Origin: Candidatus Aenigmatarchaeota archaeon
GTDB taxonomy: Archaea; Aenigmatarchaeota; Aenigmatarchaeia; GW2011-AR5
Length of the DNA stretch: 39,015 bases
Reading direction: 5' to 3'
Assembly (NCBI GenBank): GCA_018304565.1
Contig: JAGVVX010000007.1
Span: 1-39,015 of the forward strand
Part shown: positions 31,566 to 38,432 of the stretch, one piece after another
How positions within the stretch are numbered: the stretch's first letter is position 1
Layout: every line of letters starts with the position of its first letter
Notes under the pieces: model-generated
Database searches by the model: none
What the model was told of the DNA's origin: nothing
The model's input: the letters and a program-made list of their open reading frames with translations, nothing else
Made by a program: the position numbers and the translations under genes

Positions 31566-32153
31566 ATGAAAATAGTGCTGAAAATAGGCGGATCGATTTC
31601 AATAAATGAAAACGGACCAGTTGAAGCTTACTTCAGAAAGCTTTTGCCAGTGATAAGACAAATAAAAACAAGGCACCGGCTGATTTTATGGAAAGAAGAA
31701 ATGGAATGGATAGCCATTGAGCTGCTGAGAGTGAATGTAAGGTTTCTTTCCTCGCTGCTCAATATGAAACCCCTGTACAGGTTGGAAGAAATAAGCACAA
31801 AAACAACCGGCGTTATAGGCGGCATAAAGCCCGGCAGGAGCACTGATGCAAATGCAGCTTACTGCGCGGCGAAGATAAAGGCTGATTTGTTCGTAAAACT
31901 TACAAACGTTGACGGAATTTACGATAAAGATCCGCGTAAACACAAGGACGCCAGGAAACTAGAAACGCTAAGCTTTGCTGACCTGAAGAAATTTTCACAA
32001 TCCGGGAAGCCCGGAAGTTACGGCATACTTGACAGGCTTGCAATAGAAACAATAACCAAGCACAAGATAAAGACAGTTATTATGAACGGAAAGGACCCGA
32101 AAAACATACTCAAACTAATCAACGGAGAAAAGATAGGAACTCTGATACATTAA
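31566..32153 (+). CDS. pyrH: UMP kinase-like protein lacking the central GGG loop
   Basis: 195 residues against about 225 for archaeal UMP kinase, an amino-acid-kinase fold enzyme that makes UDP. The N-terminal MKIVLKIGGS and the C-terminal half (GGIKPGRSTDANAAYCA, LTNVDGIYDKDPRKH, GILDRLAIETI) fit PyrH well. The usual second Gly-rich stretch (GGGKxARxYI) after the second strand is absent: RHRLILWKEEM runs straight into EWIAIELLRVN. The frame is open throughout and neither other frame holds the missing part, so this looks like an in-frame deletion. GGTGA lies 7 nt before the ATG. Activity is uncertain. Confidence 0.8.
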   Translation: MKIVLKIGGSISINENGPVEAYFRKLLPVIRQIKTRHRLILWKEEMEWIAIELLRVNVRFLSSLLNMKPLYRLEEISTKTTGVIGGIKPGRSTDANAAYCAAKIKADLFVKLTNVDGIYDKDPRKHKDARKLETLSFADLKKFSQSGKPGSYGILDRLAIETITKHKIKTVIMNGKDPKNILKLINGEKIGTLIH

Positions 32154-32194
32154 CTGTTTCTTAAAAAGATTGTCACAATAAGTGTCTTATTTCA

Positions 32195-32285
32195 GGGCTT
32201 GTAGTCTAGCGGCTATGACTTTTTATTAGTAGAATACGCTACCCTCACATGGTAGAGATCCCCAGTTCGAATCTGGGCAAGCCCA
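32195..32285 (+). tRNA. tRNA-Val(CAC) with an 18-nt insertion at 25/26
   Basis: Acceptor stem GGGCTTG (32195-32201) pairs with CAAGCCC (32278-32284), discriminator A 32285. D stem GTC/GAC. Anticodon stem CTACC/GGTAG around CTCACAT, anticodon CAC at 32246-32248. Variable AGATC, T arm CCCAG TTCGAAT CTGGG. Between GAC and the G at position 26 there are 18 extra bases (32220-32237), most simply an intron at 25/26. CTAT can pair with GTAG inside it, but the bulges are not ideal, so its ends are less sure than for the other tRNAs here. Confidence 0.85.
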
Positions 32286-32944
32286 TACATTTTCAAATAC
32301 TTTCTTTTTGAAAGAGCTTGTTTTATCCGTTTTTTATTTTTGAATCCTATATTTACAATATAATTGTGAATATCTTGTTTTCTTTGCAAGGATATGCGCC
32401 ATATAACCCTTCTTTTATAATCACGTTTTTTATTGGTAAAAGAATATATTGTAGGAGAAAATCCTAACATTTTTAATAGAGACTTTATTTCGTAAGCAAA
32501 AATTTTGTTTGTGCAGTTCCACGATAAAATCAGATAATAACTATTACCACTTTCACGCCAATATACAGTCCCATCTGTATCAATTAAACCACGTAAAAAG
32601 TTTTTACCACATATTTTACTTGAAAATACAAATTTAGGTACTCTAAGTTTATCTAACTTTGGGCCTTTTGGAAAGCCAGTCTTTAATAAAAGATTGTAAG
32701 TATTTTTACAAGCTATTCTTAATTCAATGACATTATAAGGATCGCCTCTTTTTACAATACGAAAAATATGGAAATCAAAAACTTTCGCATATAACTTCTT
32801 GACGTAATTGAAATATTGTTTCTCGGTGCTCGATGTTCCGTATCCGACTTCATTTGGTTTAGATGCAAGCCAACCATCACCTGCATGAATACCACATAAT
32901 TCAGCATAGTTTCCTATTAAGCTTCTATCGACTAATCTAACCAT
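32213..32944 (-). CDS. LAGLIDADG homing endonuclease, antisense into tRNA-Val
   Basis: 243 residues with two LAGLIDADG-type motifs: LCGIHAGDGWL near 16-26 and LRGLIDTDGTV near 117-127. The last 24 or so residues (from YGLAQIRTGDLYH) are encoded by the antisense strand of tRNA-Val, with the stop codon in its D loop. The gene is AT-rich. It begins 74 nt from a 25-bp copy of the tRNA 3' end (33018-33042), so it sits inside a small element whose ends are tRNA repeats. The paralogue at 13670-14392 has the same layout. Confidence 0.88.
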   Translation of the reverse strand: MVRLVDRSLIGNYAELCGIHAGDGWLASKPNEVGYGTSSTEKQYFNYVKKLYAKVFDFHIFRIVKRGDPYNVIELRIACKNTYNLLLKTGFPKGPKLDKLRVPKFVFSSKICGKNFLRGLIDTDGTVYWRESGNSYYLILSWNCTNKIFAYEIKSLLKMLGFSPTIYSFTNKKRDYKRRVIWRISLQRKQDIHNYIVNIGFKNKKRIKQALSKRKYLKMYGLAQIRTGDLYHVRVAYSTNKKS

Positions 32945-33042
32945 TTTATTAAGATTGATAAAATTTGATATAAACTTATAGCCTTTTTATTGTACAGATT
33001 TCAAGATATAAGCTAAACAGTTCGAATCTGGGCAAGCCCATA
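32263..33042. mobile_element. integrated homing-endonuclease element at tRNA-Val
   Basis: The 25 bp at 32263-32287 (from CAGTTCG to GCCCATA, the tRNA-Val T loop and acceptor 3' end) recur exactly at 33018-33042. Between the copies lies about 730 bp that holds the LAGLIDADG gene and its AT-rich promoter region. The first copy completes tRNA-Val, so the tRNA stays whole. This is the footprint of insertion at a tRNA 3' end, with the second copy as the far boundary. No integrase or transposase gene is inside, so how it inserted is unknown. Confidence 0.75.
33018..33042 (+). repeat. 25-bp duplicate of the tRNA-Val 3' end
   Basis: Exact copy of 32263-32287, with no tRNA body attached. It marks the far end of the element. 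A TATA-like CTTAAAAAC just after it (33048-33056) serves the mevalonate kinase gene, whose ATG is about 25 nt further on. Confidence 0.85.
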
Positions 33043-33076
33043 AAACCCTTAAAAACTCTGGGTTTATCTTGATACA

Positions 33077-34114
33077 ATGGCTGTTGCTTCTGCGCCCGGG
33101 AAAGTTCATTTGATAGGTGAGCATGCGGTTGTCTACGGAGAACCGGCTATATTTGCAGCTGTTGGAATGCGAACATTCGTTACAGCAGAAAAGTCGGATA
33201 GAGTCGGATACAAAGATAAACGATGGGGCCACAACGATTCCTGGTCTCTTGAAGACGTCGTGGCTGCAACAGATGAAGTTGTTGGGTTGTGGAACGCGTG
33301 CGCGCAAAAGCAAGAGTTTTCTGAGCTTTTTTCTAATATAAAGGCAAACAGCTATGAGAACTACAAAAAGGCCGCTATCGGGGCAGCTATGAAAAATCTA
33401 GGAATTAACGGCGGAATTTCCATCAGTATAGAGTCCCAGTTGCCAGCAGGCGCCGGCCTAGGCTCTTCAGCCTCTCTTTCGGTAGCCGCCGTAAATGCAA
33501 TAGCCGCCGAATACGGAAAAAGCGTTTCGAAAGAAGAGACAAACCGAATCGCCTACGAGCTTGAAAAGATTATTCACGGCACGCCCTCTGGAGGCGACAA
33601 TTCGGCCTGCTGCTATGGTGGCCTTATATGGTTTCAAAAGCCGAATACAATTCTGTCGCTTAAAGAAGAAATACCTTACAAACTTGAAAACTTCATCCTG
33701 GTTTATACAAACCAGCCGGAAAAAACAACCGGTGAATTAGTACAAAGTGTAAGAAATCTGGAAGAAAACCTCAGAAATCACTGCGTTCATGAAATAGGCA
33801 GATTGGCAAAAGATATGCGCGAAGCACTGAAAATCAGGGACCTTGAAACAATGAAAAGAACAATAAACAGGAATCAACAGATACTTGCAAAGCTCGGCGT
33901 GTCAACACCCGAGATTGATGAGATGGTTTCAGCGATTAAAGAAAAGGGCGGGGCTGCCAAGCTTTGCGGTGCGGGCGGCGGCGGCATGGTTCTTTGTTAT
34001 CACGAAAAGAAGAATATATTGCTAGAAACAATCCGCGACTTAGGTTATGAACCTTTGGAGACAGATTTAGCTGTAGAAGGCGTGAAAATTGAAAATGAGA
34101 ACAGCAATACCTAA
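33077..34114 (+). CDS. mvk: mevalonate kinase
   Basis: GHMP kinase, 345 residues, that phosphorylates mevalonate at the 5-hydroxyl. Motif 1 is APGKVHLIGEHAVVYGEPA (residues 6-24). Motif 2, the Gly-Ser-Ser loop, is LPAGAGLGSSASLSVA (near 122-137). Motif 3 is KLCGAGGGGMVL (near 296-307). The ATG is about 27 nt from a TATA-like box, so the transcript may be leaderless. It overlaps the next gene by 20 nt. It is the first gene of an isoprenoid cluster that makes precursors for archaeal membrane lipids. Confidence 0.95.
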   Translation: MAVASAPGKVHLIGEHAVVYGEPAIFAAVGMRTFVTAEKSDRVGYKDKRWGHNDSWSLEDVVAATDEVVGLWNACAQKQEFSELFSNIKANSYENYKKAAIGAAMKNLGINGGISISIESQLPAGAGLGSSASLSVAAVNAIAAEYGKSVSKEETNRIAYELEKIIHGTPSGGDNSACCYGGLIWFQKPNTILSLKEEIPYKLENFILVYTNQPEKTTGELVQSVRNLEENLRNHCVHEIGRLAKDMREALKIRDLETMKRTINRNQQILAKLGVSTPEIDEMVSAIKEKGGAAKLCGAGGGGMVLCYHEKKNILLETIRDLGYEPLETDLAVEGVKIENENSNT

Positions 34115-35285
34115 AGGCTTTGAAAAAGAATCCAGAGAGATGAAAAGCCTTAACAATAAAATTCTTGCCTTTCTCAGGAAAAGATATAATGTAGAAAAAT
34201 ACCCAAATGTGCCAAAGAAGAAATCCCTTGAAGGTGAAGCATGCGTAGAAGCTTTTCCGATGCAGGGGATTCTAAAGTATCATGGCATGGCTGACTGGCA
34301 CTACCGCACGGCCTTTTTCCCTTCAGTTTCAATGTGTAACGATGCAGCAAAAACCGTTACTTATGTCAGGTTTGATCAGAAACTTGACAAAGACCATGCA
34401 ATAGTAAACGGCAAAAAAATGGAAGGTCGTGAACTCGACAGGATAAAACAAACACTTGACTTCATTCGTAAAATCACCGGCGCAAAAACAAAAGCCTTTG
34501 TCTATTCAAAAAATATCCTGAAAGCCCAGAAAACAGGAAAAGGACTAGGCACAAGCGCATCCGCTTCTGCCGCACTTGCCCTTGCTACGATAGAAGCCGC
34601 TCTTGGGGACGATTACTCTTCAAACAGCAGATTTGTTACAACATGCGCCAGATTTCTTTCGGGCTCTGGATGCCGCTCAGCAGCCGGCGGCGTAGCGCTG
34701 TGGCTTTCCTACCCGGGCATCGACCACGAGGATTCTTTTGCTATAAGGCTTGATAGCAAGCAGCAGTTCAAGGATGTAGATCTAATAACAGTCCCTGTAG
34801 ACTCAAGAATAGGCCTGAAAACAGAAATGGCACATAAAGACGCACCGAAATCGCCTTTTTTCAAGACGTGGATGAGCCTGAGAGAAAAACACATCTGGAA
34901 GATTTTTGATGCTGTAAGCAAGAAAAATTGGAAAAAGTTGGGTGAGCTTGCTGAGCTGGATACAATACTTCTCCATGGAACGACAATGAGCGGCGGCGAC
35001 AGGAAACTGATTGGATGGGAACCCGAGACTATAAAATTAATGCGCGCTGCAAATGATTTGCGTGAAAGCAGTGTGCCTGTCTATTATTCTATTGATACAG
35101 GGCCTACAACCGTGCTTATTACGCAGGAAAAATACTCAAGAGAAGTTGTTAGTCATATAGAATCTCTGGGTTTCACCGACATCGTAACGGGAAAAATAGC
35201 CGGGCCTGCAGGAACTATAAGTAAATTACAAGGAGAAAAAGAATTTGTTATTTCATTAGATGATGTTTCCGGTCAGCTTAAATAA
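34095..35285 (+). CDS. mevalonate decarboxylase-family enzyme (phospho- or diphosphomevalonate)
   Basis: 396 residues of the GHMP superfamily. The ATP loop is KGLGTSASASAALALA (near 152-167), the decarboxylase-like GSGCRSAAGGVALW near 195-208, and an Asp in YSIDTGPTTVLI near 335-346. Because isopentenyl phosphate kinase follows, the substrate is more likely mevalonate 5-phosphate, giving isopentenyl phosphate; a diphosphomevalonate decarboxylase cannot be excluded. Residues alone do not decide it here. ATG 34095 lies inside the end of the kinase gene; a TTG at 34089 is the only longer option. Confidence 0.8.
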   Translation: MRTAIPKGFEKESREMKSLNNKILAFLRKRYNVEKYPNVPKKKSLEGEACVEAFPMQGILKYHGMADWHYRTAFFPSVSMCNDAAKTVTYVRFDQKLDKDHAIVNGKKMEGRELDRIKQTLDFIRKITGAKTKAFVYSKNILKAQKTGKGLGTSASASAALALATIEAALGDDYSSNSRFVTTCARFLSGSGCRSAAGGVALWLSYPGIDHEDSFAIRLDSKQQFKDVDLITVPVDSRIGLKTEMAHKDAPKSPFFKTWMSLREKHIWKIFDAVSKKNWKKLGELAELDTILLHGTTMSGGDRKLIGWEPETIKLMRAANDLRESSVPVYYSIDTGPTTVLITQEKYSREVVSHIESLGFTDIVTGKIAGPAGTISKLQGEKEFVISLDDVSGQLK

Positions 35286-35307
35286 GCTTTGAAAAATTAT
35301 CATTATC

Positions 35308-35409
35308 AACAACCATCGTCTGAAAACGATGGTTGTGATACCAGGAAACCACAGTTATATTTGTGACTTACTGGTTCCATATCTAAAGATAGGTGGTATC
35401 CTGAGTATG
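35308..35409 (+). promoter_or_regulatory. conserved structured leader of isopentenyl phosphate kinase
   Basis: Plus-strand counterpart of 10533-10643. It has the same ACAACCATCGT hairpin, the same GATACCAGGAAACCAC box and the same terminal block ATCTAAAGATAGGTGGTATCC, TGAGT and ATG. The middle segment differs. The pairing GATACCA with TGGTATC is retained, and ATC-TAAA-GAT forms a small hairpin next to it. It lies between the decarboxylase stop and this gene, so it could act within the operon transcript. Confidence 0.7.
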
Positions 35410-36207
35410 ACAAAGCCAATAATAATTTTGAAGATTGGCGGCTCGCTTATAGCGCCGAAAACGGCAAAAAAACCCACGGTTGATTTTAAGACACTGAAAA
35501 GAATATGCATGGAAATAGGCTCAGCGTACAAAAAAATAAAAAATAAGAAAAATCTTGTCATAATCCATGGTGCCGGCAACTTTGGCCACCTTATTGCTGC
35601 ACGCACTGGAATTCATAGGGGCATCAAAAGCGAAAAAAATCTTATTGATTTTGCAGAAACGCAGCGATTACAGAACCAATTGAATGTGATAGTTACAAAA
35701 GAGCTTATCAAAAATGATGTACCCGCTTTTCCTTTTCAGTCTTCAGGACACGCAGTTATGGAAAAAGGCAGGCTGAAAAAATTCTCCTTGGCAGCAATAA
35801 ATCAGCTTCTCAAGACAGGCGTTGTTCCTGTTGCTTATGGCGTGCCAGCCTGTGATATACACCAGGGATGTTCAATACTTTCTGGCGATGAGATTGTGCC
35901 ATATCTTGCAAAAAGACTGAAAGCAAAGGAAATAATCCACGCAACAGACGTAGATGGTGTTTTCACGATTGATCCGAAAAAAAGCAGGAAAGCAAGGCTC
36001 ATAAGAATGATAACAAGAAAGAATTTCTACAGCGTCAAGAAAGCACTTTCAGGTTCATTGGGTGTTGATGTTACCGGTGGCATGAAAGAAAAGGTAAGCC
36101 TTTTAAGCCTTAGGGTAAGGGCGCAAATTATAAACGGGAAGAAGAATAACCTTATAAAGAACGCCATACTCGGTAAAAGTAAGCAAGGTACAGTGATAGA
36201 ACTGTGA
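35407..36207 (+). CDS. ipk: isopentenyl phosphate kinase
   Basis: Amino-acid-kinase fold enzyme of 266 residues that converts isopentenyl phosphate to isopentenyl diphosphate, the last step of the archaeal alternative mevalonate pathway. KIGGSLIAPK (residues 9-18) binds phosphate. The family's catalytic His is in VIIHGAGNFGH (near 50-60). ATDVDGVFTIDP and VTGGMKEKV follow the kinase fold. The frame extends upstream to 35329 through the leader, but the ATG at 35407 follows the conserved leader box. The stop codon shares one base with the next ATG. Confidence 0.93.
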   Translation: MTKPIIILKIGGSLIAPKTAKKPTVDFKTLKRICMEIGSAYKKIKNKKNLVIIHGAGNFGHLIAARTGIHRGIKSEKNLIDFAETQRLQNQLNVIVTKELIKNDVPAFPFQSSGHAVMEKGRLKKFSLAAINQLLKTGVVPVAYGVPACDIHQGCSILSGDEIVPYLAKRLKAKEIIHATDVDGVFTIDPKKSRKARLIRMITRKNFYSVKKALSGSLGVDVTGGMKEKVSLLSLRVRAQIINGKKNNLIKNAILGKSKQGTVIEL

Positions 36208-36821
36208 TGCAAACAGAGCATATAGAAGTTGAACGGAGAGCCAGAGGAACATTCCTTCCTCCCGGAGCAGAGCCGCTTTATACTGCACATATATTTGACG
36301 TTTACACTGTTGCTCAGCCTTCTTTAATGGAAAGAATCCGCTGGGCAAGAGTTTCGTATTTCCAACTAGTGAAAAGCCGAAGAGAAGTTACAAGAAAAAC
36401 ATTCACTCATGGAGAATACGTAGAGTCAGAATTGGATGAAAAGCCCACGGCGTATATTGCCCGTCTTCTTAAGAAAGGAGGCTGTCCGCGCGTTATTGTT
36501 GCAGGCAGAAGGCACGCGTATAATGTGCATGGTCTCACCGTGTGCAACGATAGAATTATCAGAGCTACCATGAAAGGAATTGAAGATTTAGGCGCCTGGA
36601 CAGAGATGGAAAGGCTCGTGCATTCAGCAGATGAAATACCCGATGCAAGACAAGAAGTTTATGACGGGTTTTTGAGGGTTGGCGTGGCAAGGGACAGGCT
36701 AGTCATAGAACCTTATCCTGTCTTGAACCTTAAAGCCAACGGCCGTGTTGCTGGCAGATTAGTTTCTACTTCAACTTCTTCCCAAGAGGATGCTTTAGCA
36801 GCTCCTCGACTGAAACAATAA
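36207..36821 (+). CDS. CYTH-like protein
   Basis: 204 residues. An N-terminal IEVERRARG resembles the ExExK-type strand of CYTH enzymes, which bind triphosphate. Later segments RREVTRKTF, RVIVAGRRHAY and NDRIIRATMKGIEDLGAWTEMERL repeat the family pattern of basic strands and a final Glu-rich strand. The group includes triphosphatases and class IV adenylyl cyclases; the substrate here is unknown. Its ATG overlaps the ipk stop by one base. The last 56 nt overlap the IDI-like gene on the other strand. Confidence 0.55.
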   Translation: MQTEHIEVERRARGTFLPPGAEPLYTAHIFDVYTVAQPSLMERIRWARVSYFQLVKSRREVTRKTFTHGEYVESELDEKPTAYIARLLKKGGCPRVIVAGRRHAYNVHGLTVCNDRIIRATMKGIEDLGAWTEMERLVHSADEIPDARQEVYDGFLRVGVARDRLVIEPYPVLNLKANGRVAGRLVSTSTSSQEDALAAPRLKQ

Positions 36822-37218
36822 GCCATGGCGTGTAGATTTTCTGGTTTCTTATTATATCTTTCAGCAATTCGCCAAGAGAAACCCATTTGTAGCCATAAGC
36901 GTGCTGTTCACTGGGTTTCAGTTCGCCATTAAACTCTGCTATCAGCAACCGGCAGTGCTCGTTTTCGCATTTCTCGCCGTATTCAGCAAAATAATTGAAA
37001 CCGCCTATATCTTCAACTTTCAGGCTTTCAATTCCCCATTCGCCTAGAAGGAACCGGCTGGCCGCTTCCTGCATCGTCTCGTCCCTGTTGCCAAGGTGTA
37101 ATGGATGGCTTGCGCCTGCCAGGTCCCACAGCCTGTCAAAAAGCCTGTGCTTCCTGTGCTGGAGAAGTATTTTCCTGTCGCTGTTGTAAATCAACATTGT
37201 GAAGGTCCCCTTTTTCAT
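36766..37218 (-). CDS. IDI-like Nudix protein without the catalytic Cys
   Basis: 150 residues similar to type 1 isopentenyl diphosphate isomerase: ILLQHRKHRLFDRLWD, then the metal and phosphate region GASHPLHLGNRDETM, GFNYFAEYGEKCENEHCRL, and the C-terminal YTPWLIVSVEELL. At the catalytic Cys position (usually in SVCGHP or CCSHP), this protein has LAGASHP, so Ala replaces Cys; the ENEHC Glu/metal motif remains. It is short at the N-terminus compared with most IDI-1. A normal Nudix hydrolase is the other reading. It is convergent with the CYTH-like gene. Confidence 0.75.
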   Translation of the reverse strand: MKKGTFTMLIYNSDRKILLQHRKHRLFDRLWDLAGASHPLHLGNRDETMQEAASRFLLGEWGIESLKVEDIGGFNYFAEYGEKCENEHCRLLIAEFNGELKPSEQHAYGYKWVSLGELLKDIIRNQKIYTPWLIVSVEELLKHPLGKKLK

Positions 37219-37273
37219 CTACAAGCAGAAGCATTTGTTCTTCCATATAAGCACCAGTAACGATTATAAACAC

Positions 37274-37343
37274 AATCCACCACAAAAATGTGGTGGTATT
37301 TCTTTGAAATACCACAGATCATATATGTGGATTTGTTTATACA
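37274..37343 (+). promoter_or_regulatory. palindrome and TATA box of the second hydrolase gene
   Basis: AATCCAC (37274-37280) pairs with GTGGATT (37327-37333) and encloses GTGGTATTTC/GAAATACCAC around TTT. Reverse-complemented, it aligns with the unit at 7838-7899. A TATA-like TTTATACA (37336-37343) follows at once, about 80 nt before the ATG at 37418. Further on, AACCATTGTTT and AAACAACGGT form a hairpin like that of the two structured leaders. Confidence 0.65.
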
Positions 37344-37417
37344 GGCAACCATTGTTTAAAAACAACGGTATGCCATGTATCAATAAGGTTTTTATCTTTA
37401 AAGGCCTTCCTTTTAGG

Positions 37418-38188
37418 ATGCAGAAAGTTCAGTTTGTAAATAACAGGGGGGAAAAACTCGCCGGCATATTTTGCAGGACAGAAAAAGAAAAAGCGCCGTG
37501 TGTAATTATATGCCACGGCCTGGGCAGCAGCAAGGACAACAAAGAGCCTCTGATGAAGGCCTTTTCAGAAAACGGTCTTGCTTCCATGGCCTTTGATTTC
37601 TCTGGCCATGGTGAAAGTCAGGGCAGCTTTGAAAAACTGACAGTTACAAATGCAGTTGCCGATTCAAAGGCAGCAATAGATTACGCCTCCTCTCTGGCTT
37701 CTGTTGATGCAAGCAGAATAGGCATTATGGGCCACAGTTTCGGCGGTTCTGTATCATTAATCGGAGCAGCCGGCGACAAACGGATAAAATCCATCGTTGT
37801 TTCCGCACCGGTGACAGATTTCTTGGAAACGCTCAAAATGCTTTCAGACTTTGACACAAAGATTGGCAACCTGGCAGTCTGGAAAGATAAGGGCTATACA
37901 CATTATCTCAATGCTGGCCAGAAATACATGAAACTCGAATATCCATTCTTTGAGGACGCAATGAAATTCGATATGAAGAAGATAGCAACAAAGATAAAGT
38001 CTCCGGTGCTCTTCATTCAAGGGAATAAAGACAGGGTATCGCCGATAAGCCAGTCCAAGAAAATGTTTGATATTCTTTCATGCGAGAAGGATATGAAGAT
38101 CCTGGAATGCGGCCATTATTTCGAAGAGCAGGACCTGGAAAACCTTATAGAACTTTCACAAAACTGGTTCATCAAGTGGCTTGGCTAG
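37418..38188 (+). CDS. alpha/beta hydrolase (S33-like), paralogue
   Basis: 256 residues, alignable along its length with the gene at 11714-12487. The oxyanion motif is CHGLGSSK, followed by FDFSGHGESQGSF, nucleophile elbow GHSFGGS, acid in QGNKDR and histidine in ECGHYF, where the paralogue has ADHS. A longer frame starts at 37199, but it reads through the palindrome, so the ATG at 37418 (MQKVQF) is preferred. The 3' end overlaps eS17 by 33 nt on the other strand. The substrate is unknown. Confidence 0.85.
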   Translation: MQKVQFVNNRGEKLAGIFCRTEKEKAPCVIICHGLGSSKDNKEPLMKAFSENGLASMAFDFSGHGESQGSFEKLTVTNAVADSKAAIDYASSLASVDASRIGIMGHSFGGSVSLIGAAGDKRIKSIVVSAPVTDFLETLKMLSDFDTKIGNLAVWKDKGYTHYLNAGQKYMKLEYPFFEDAMKFDMKKIATKIKSPVLFIQGNKDRVSPISQSKKMFDILSCEKDMKILECGHYFEEQDLENLIELSQNWFIKWLG

Positions 38189-38374
38189 CTTTTTCCTCTT
38201 TGCAACCTTTGTCAGGTATCCGGCAACCCTGTTTCTGACCCTTTTGTGGGGTATTATAGTCAGTTCGCCAAGAACTTCCTTGTTTTTCCCGAAGTCAGCA
38301 CTGAATTTCCCAGGATAAGATTCAATGAGGCCAAAAGTCAGGCGCTTTATGCCCTTTGTTTTTATTCTTCCCAT
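38156..38374 (-). CDS. rps17e: ribosomal protein eS17
   Basis: 72 residues. It starts MGRIKTKGIKRLTFGLIESY, the hallmark of the archaeal/eukaryotic small-subunit protein S17e, and continues with IIPHKRVRNRVAGYLTKVAKR. It is of normal length for archaea. The gene is convergent with the hydrolase and overlaps it by 33 nt. It is divergent from nop5, so both may be controlled from the 38375-38432 gap. Confidence 0.93.
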   Translation of the reverse strand: MGRIKTKGIKRLTFGLIESYPGKFSADFGKNKEVLGELTIIPHKRVRNRVAGYLTKVAKRKKLAKPLDEPVL

Positions 38375-38432
38375 ACAACCAACAAATAATTGCAGCTCAT
38401 ACTTTTAAACCTTCCGTGTTTAGATTACCCCT

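Noticed and set aside
31660..31760. Frameshift in the UMP kinase gene
   Set aside because: I read all three frames and none restores the missing GGG loop, so an in-frame loss is the better reading.
32286..33017. Large HEG-bearing intron inside tRNA-Val
   Set aside because: tRNA-Val is complete before the gene begins, so the second tRNA end is a duplicate and not a 3' exon.
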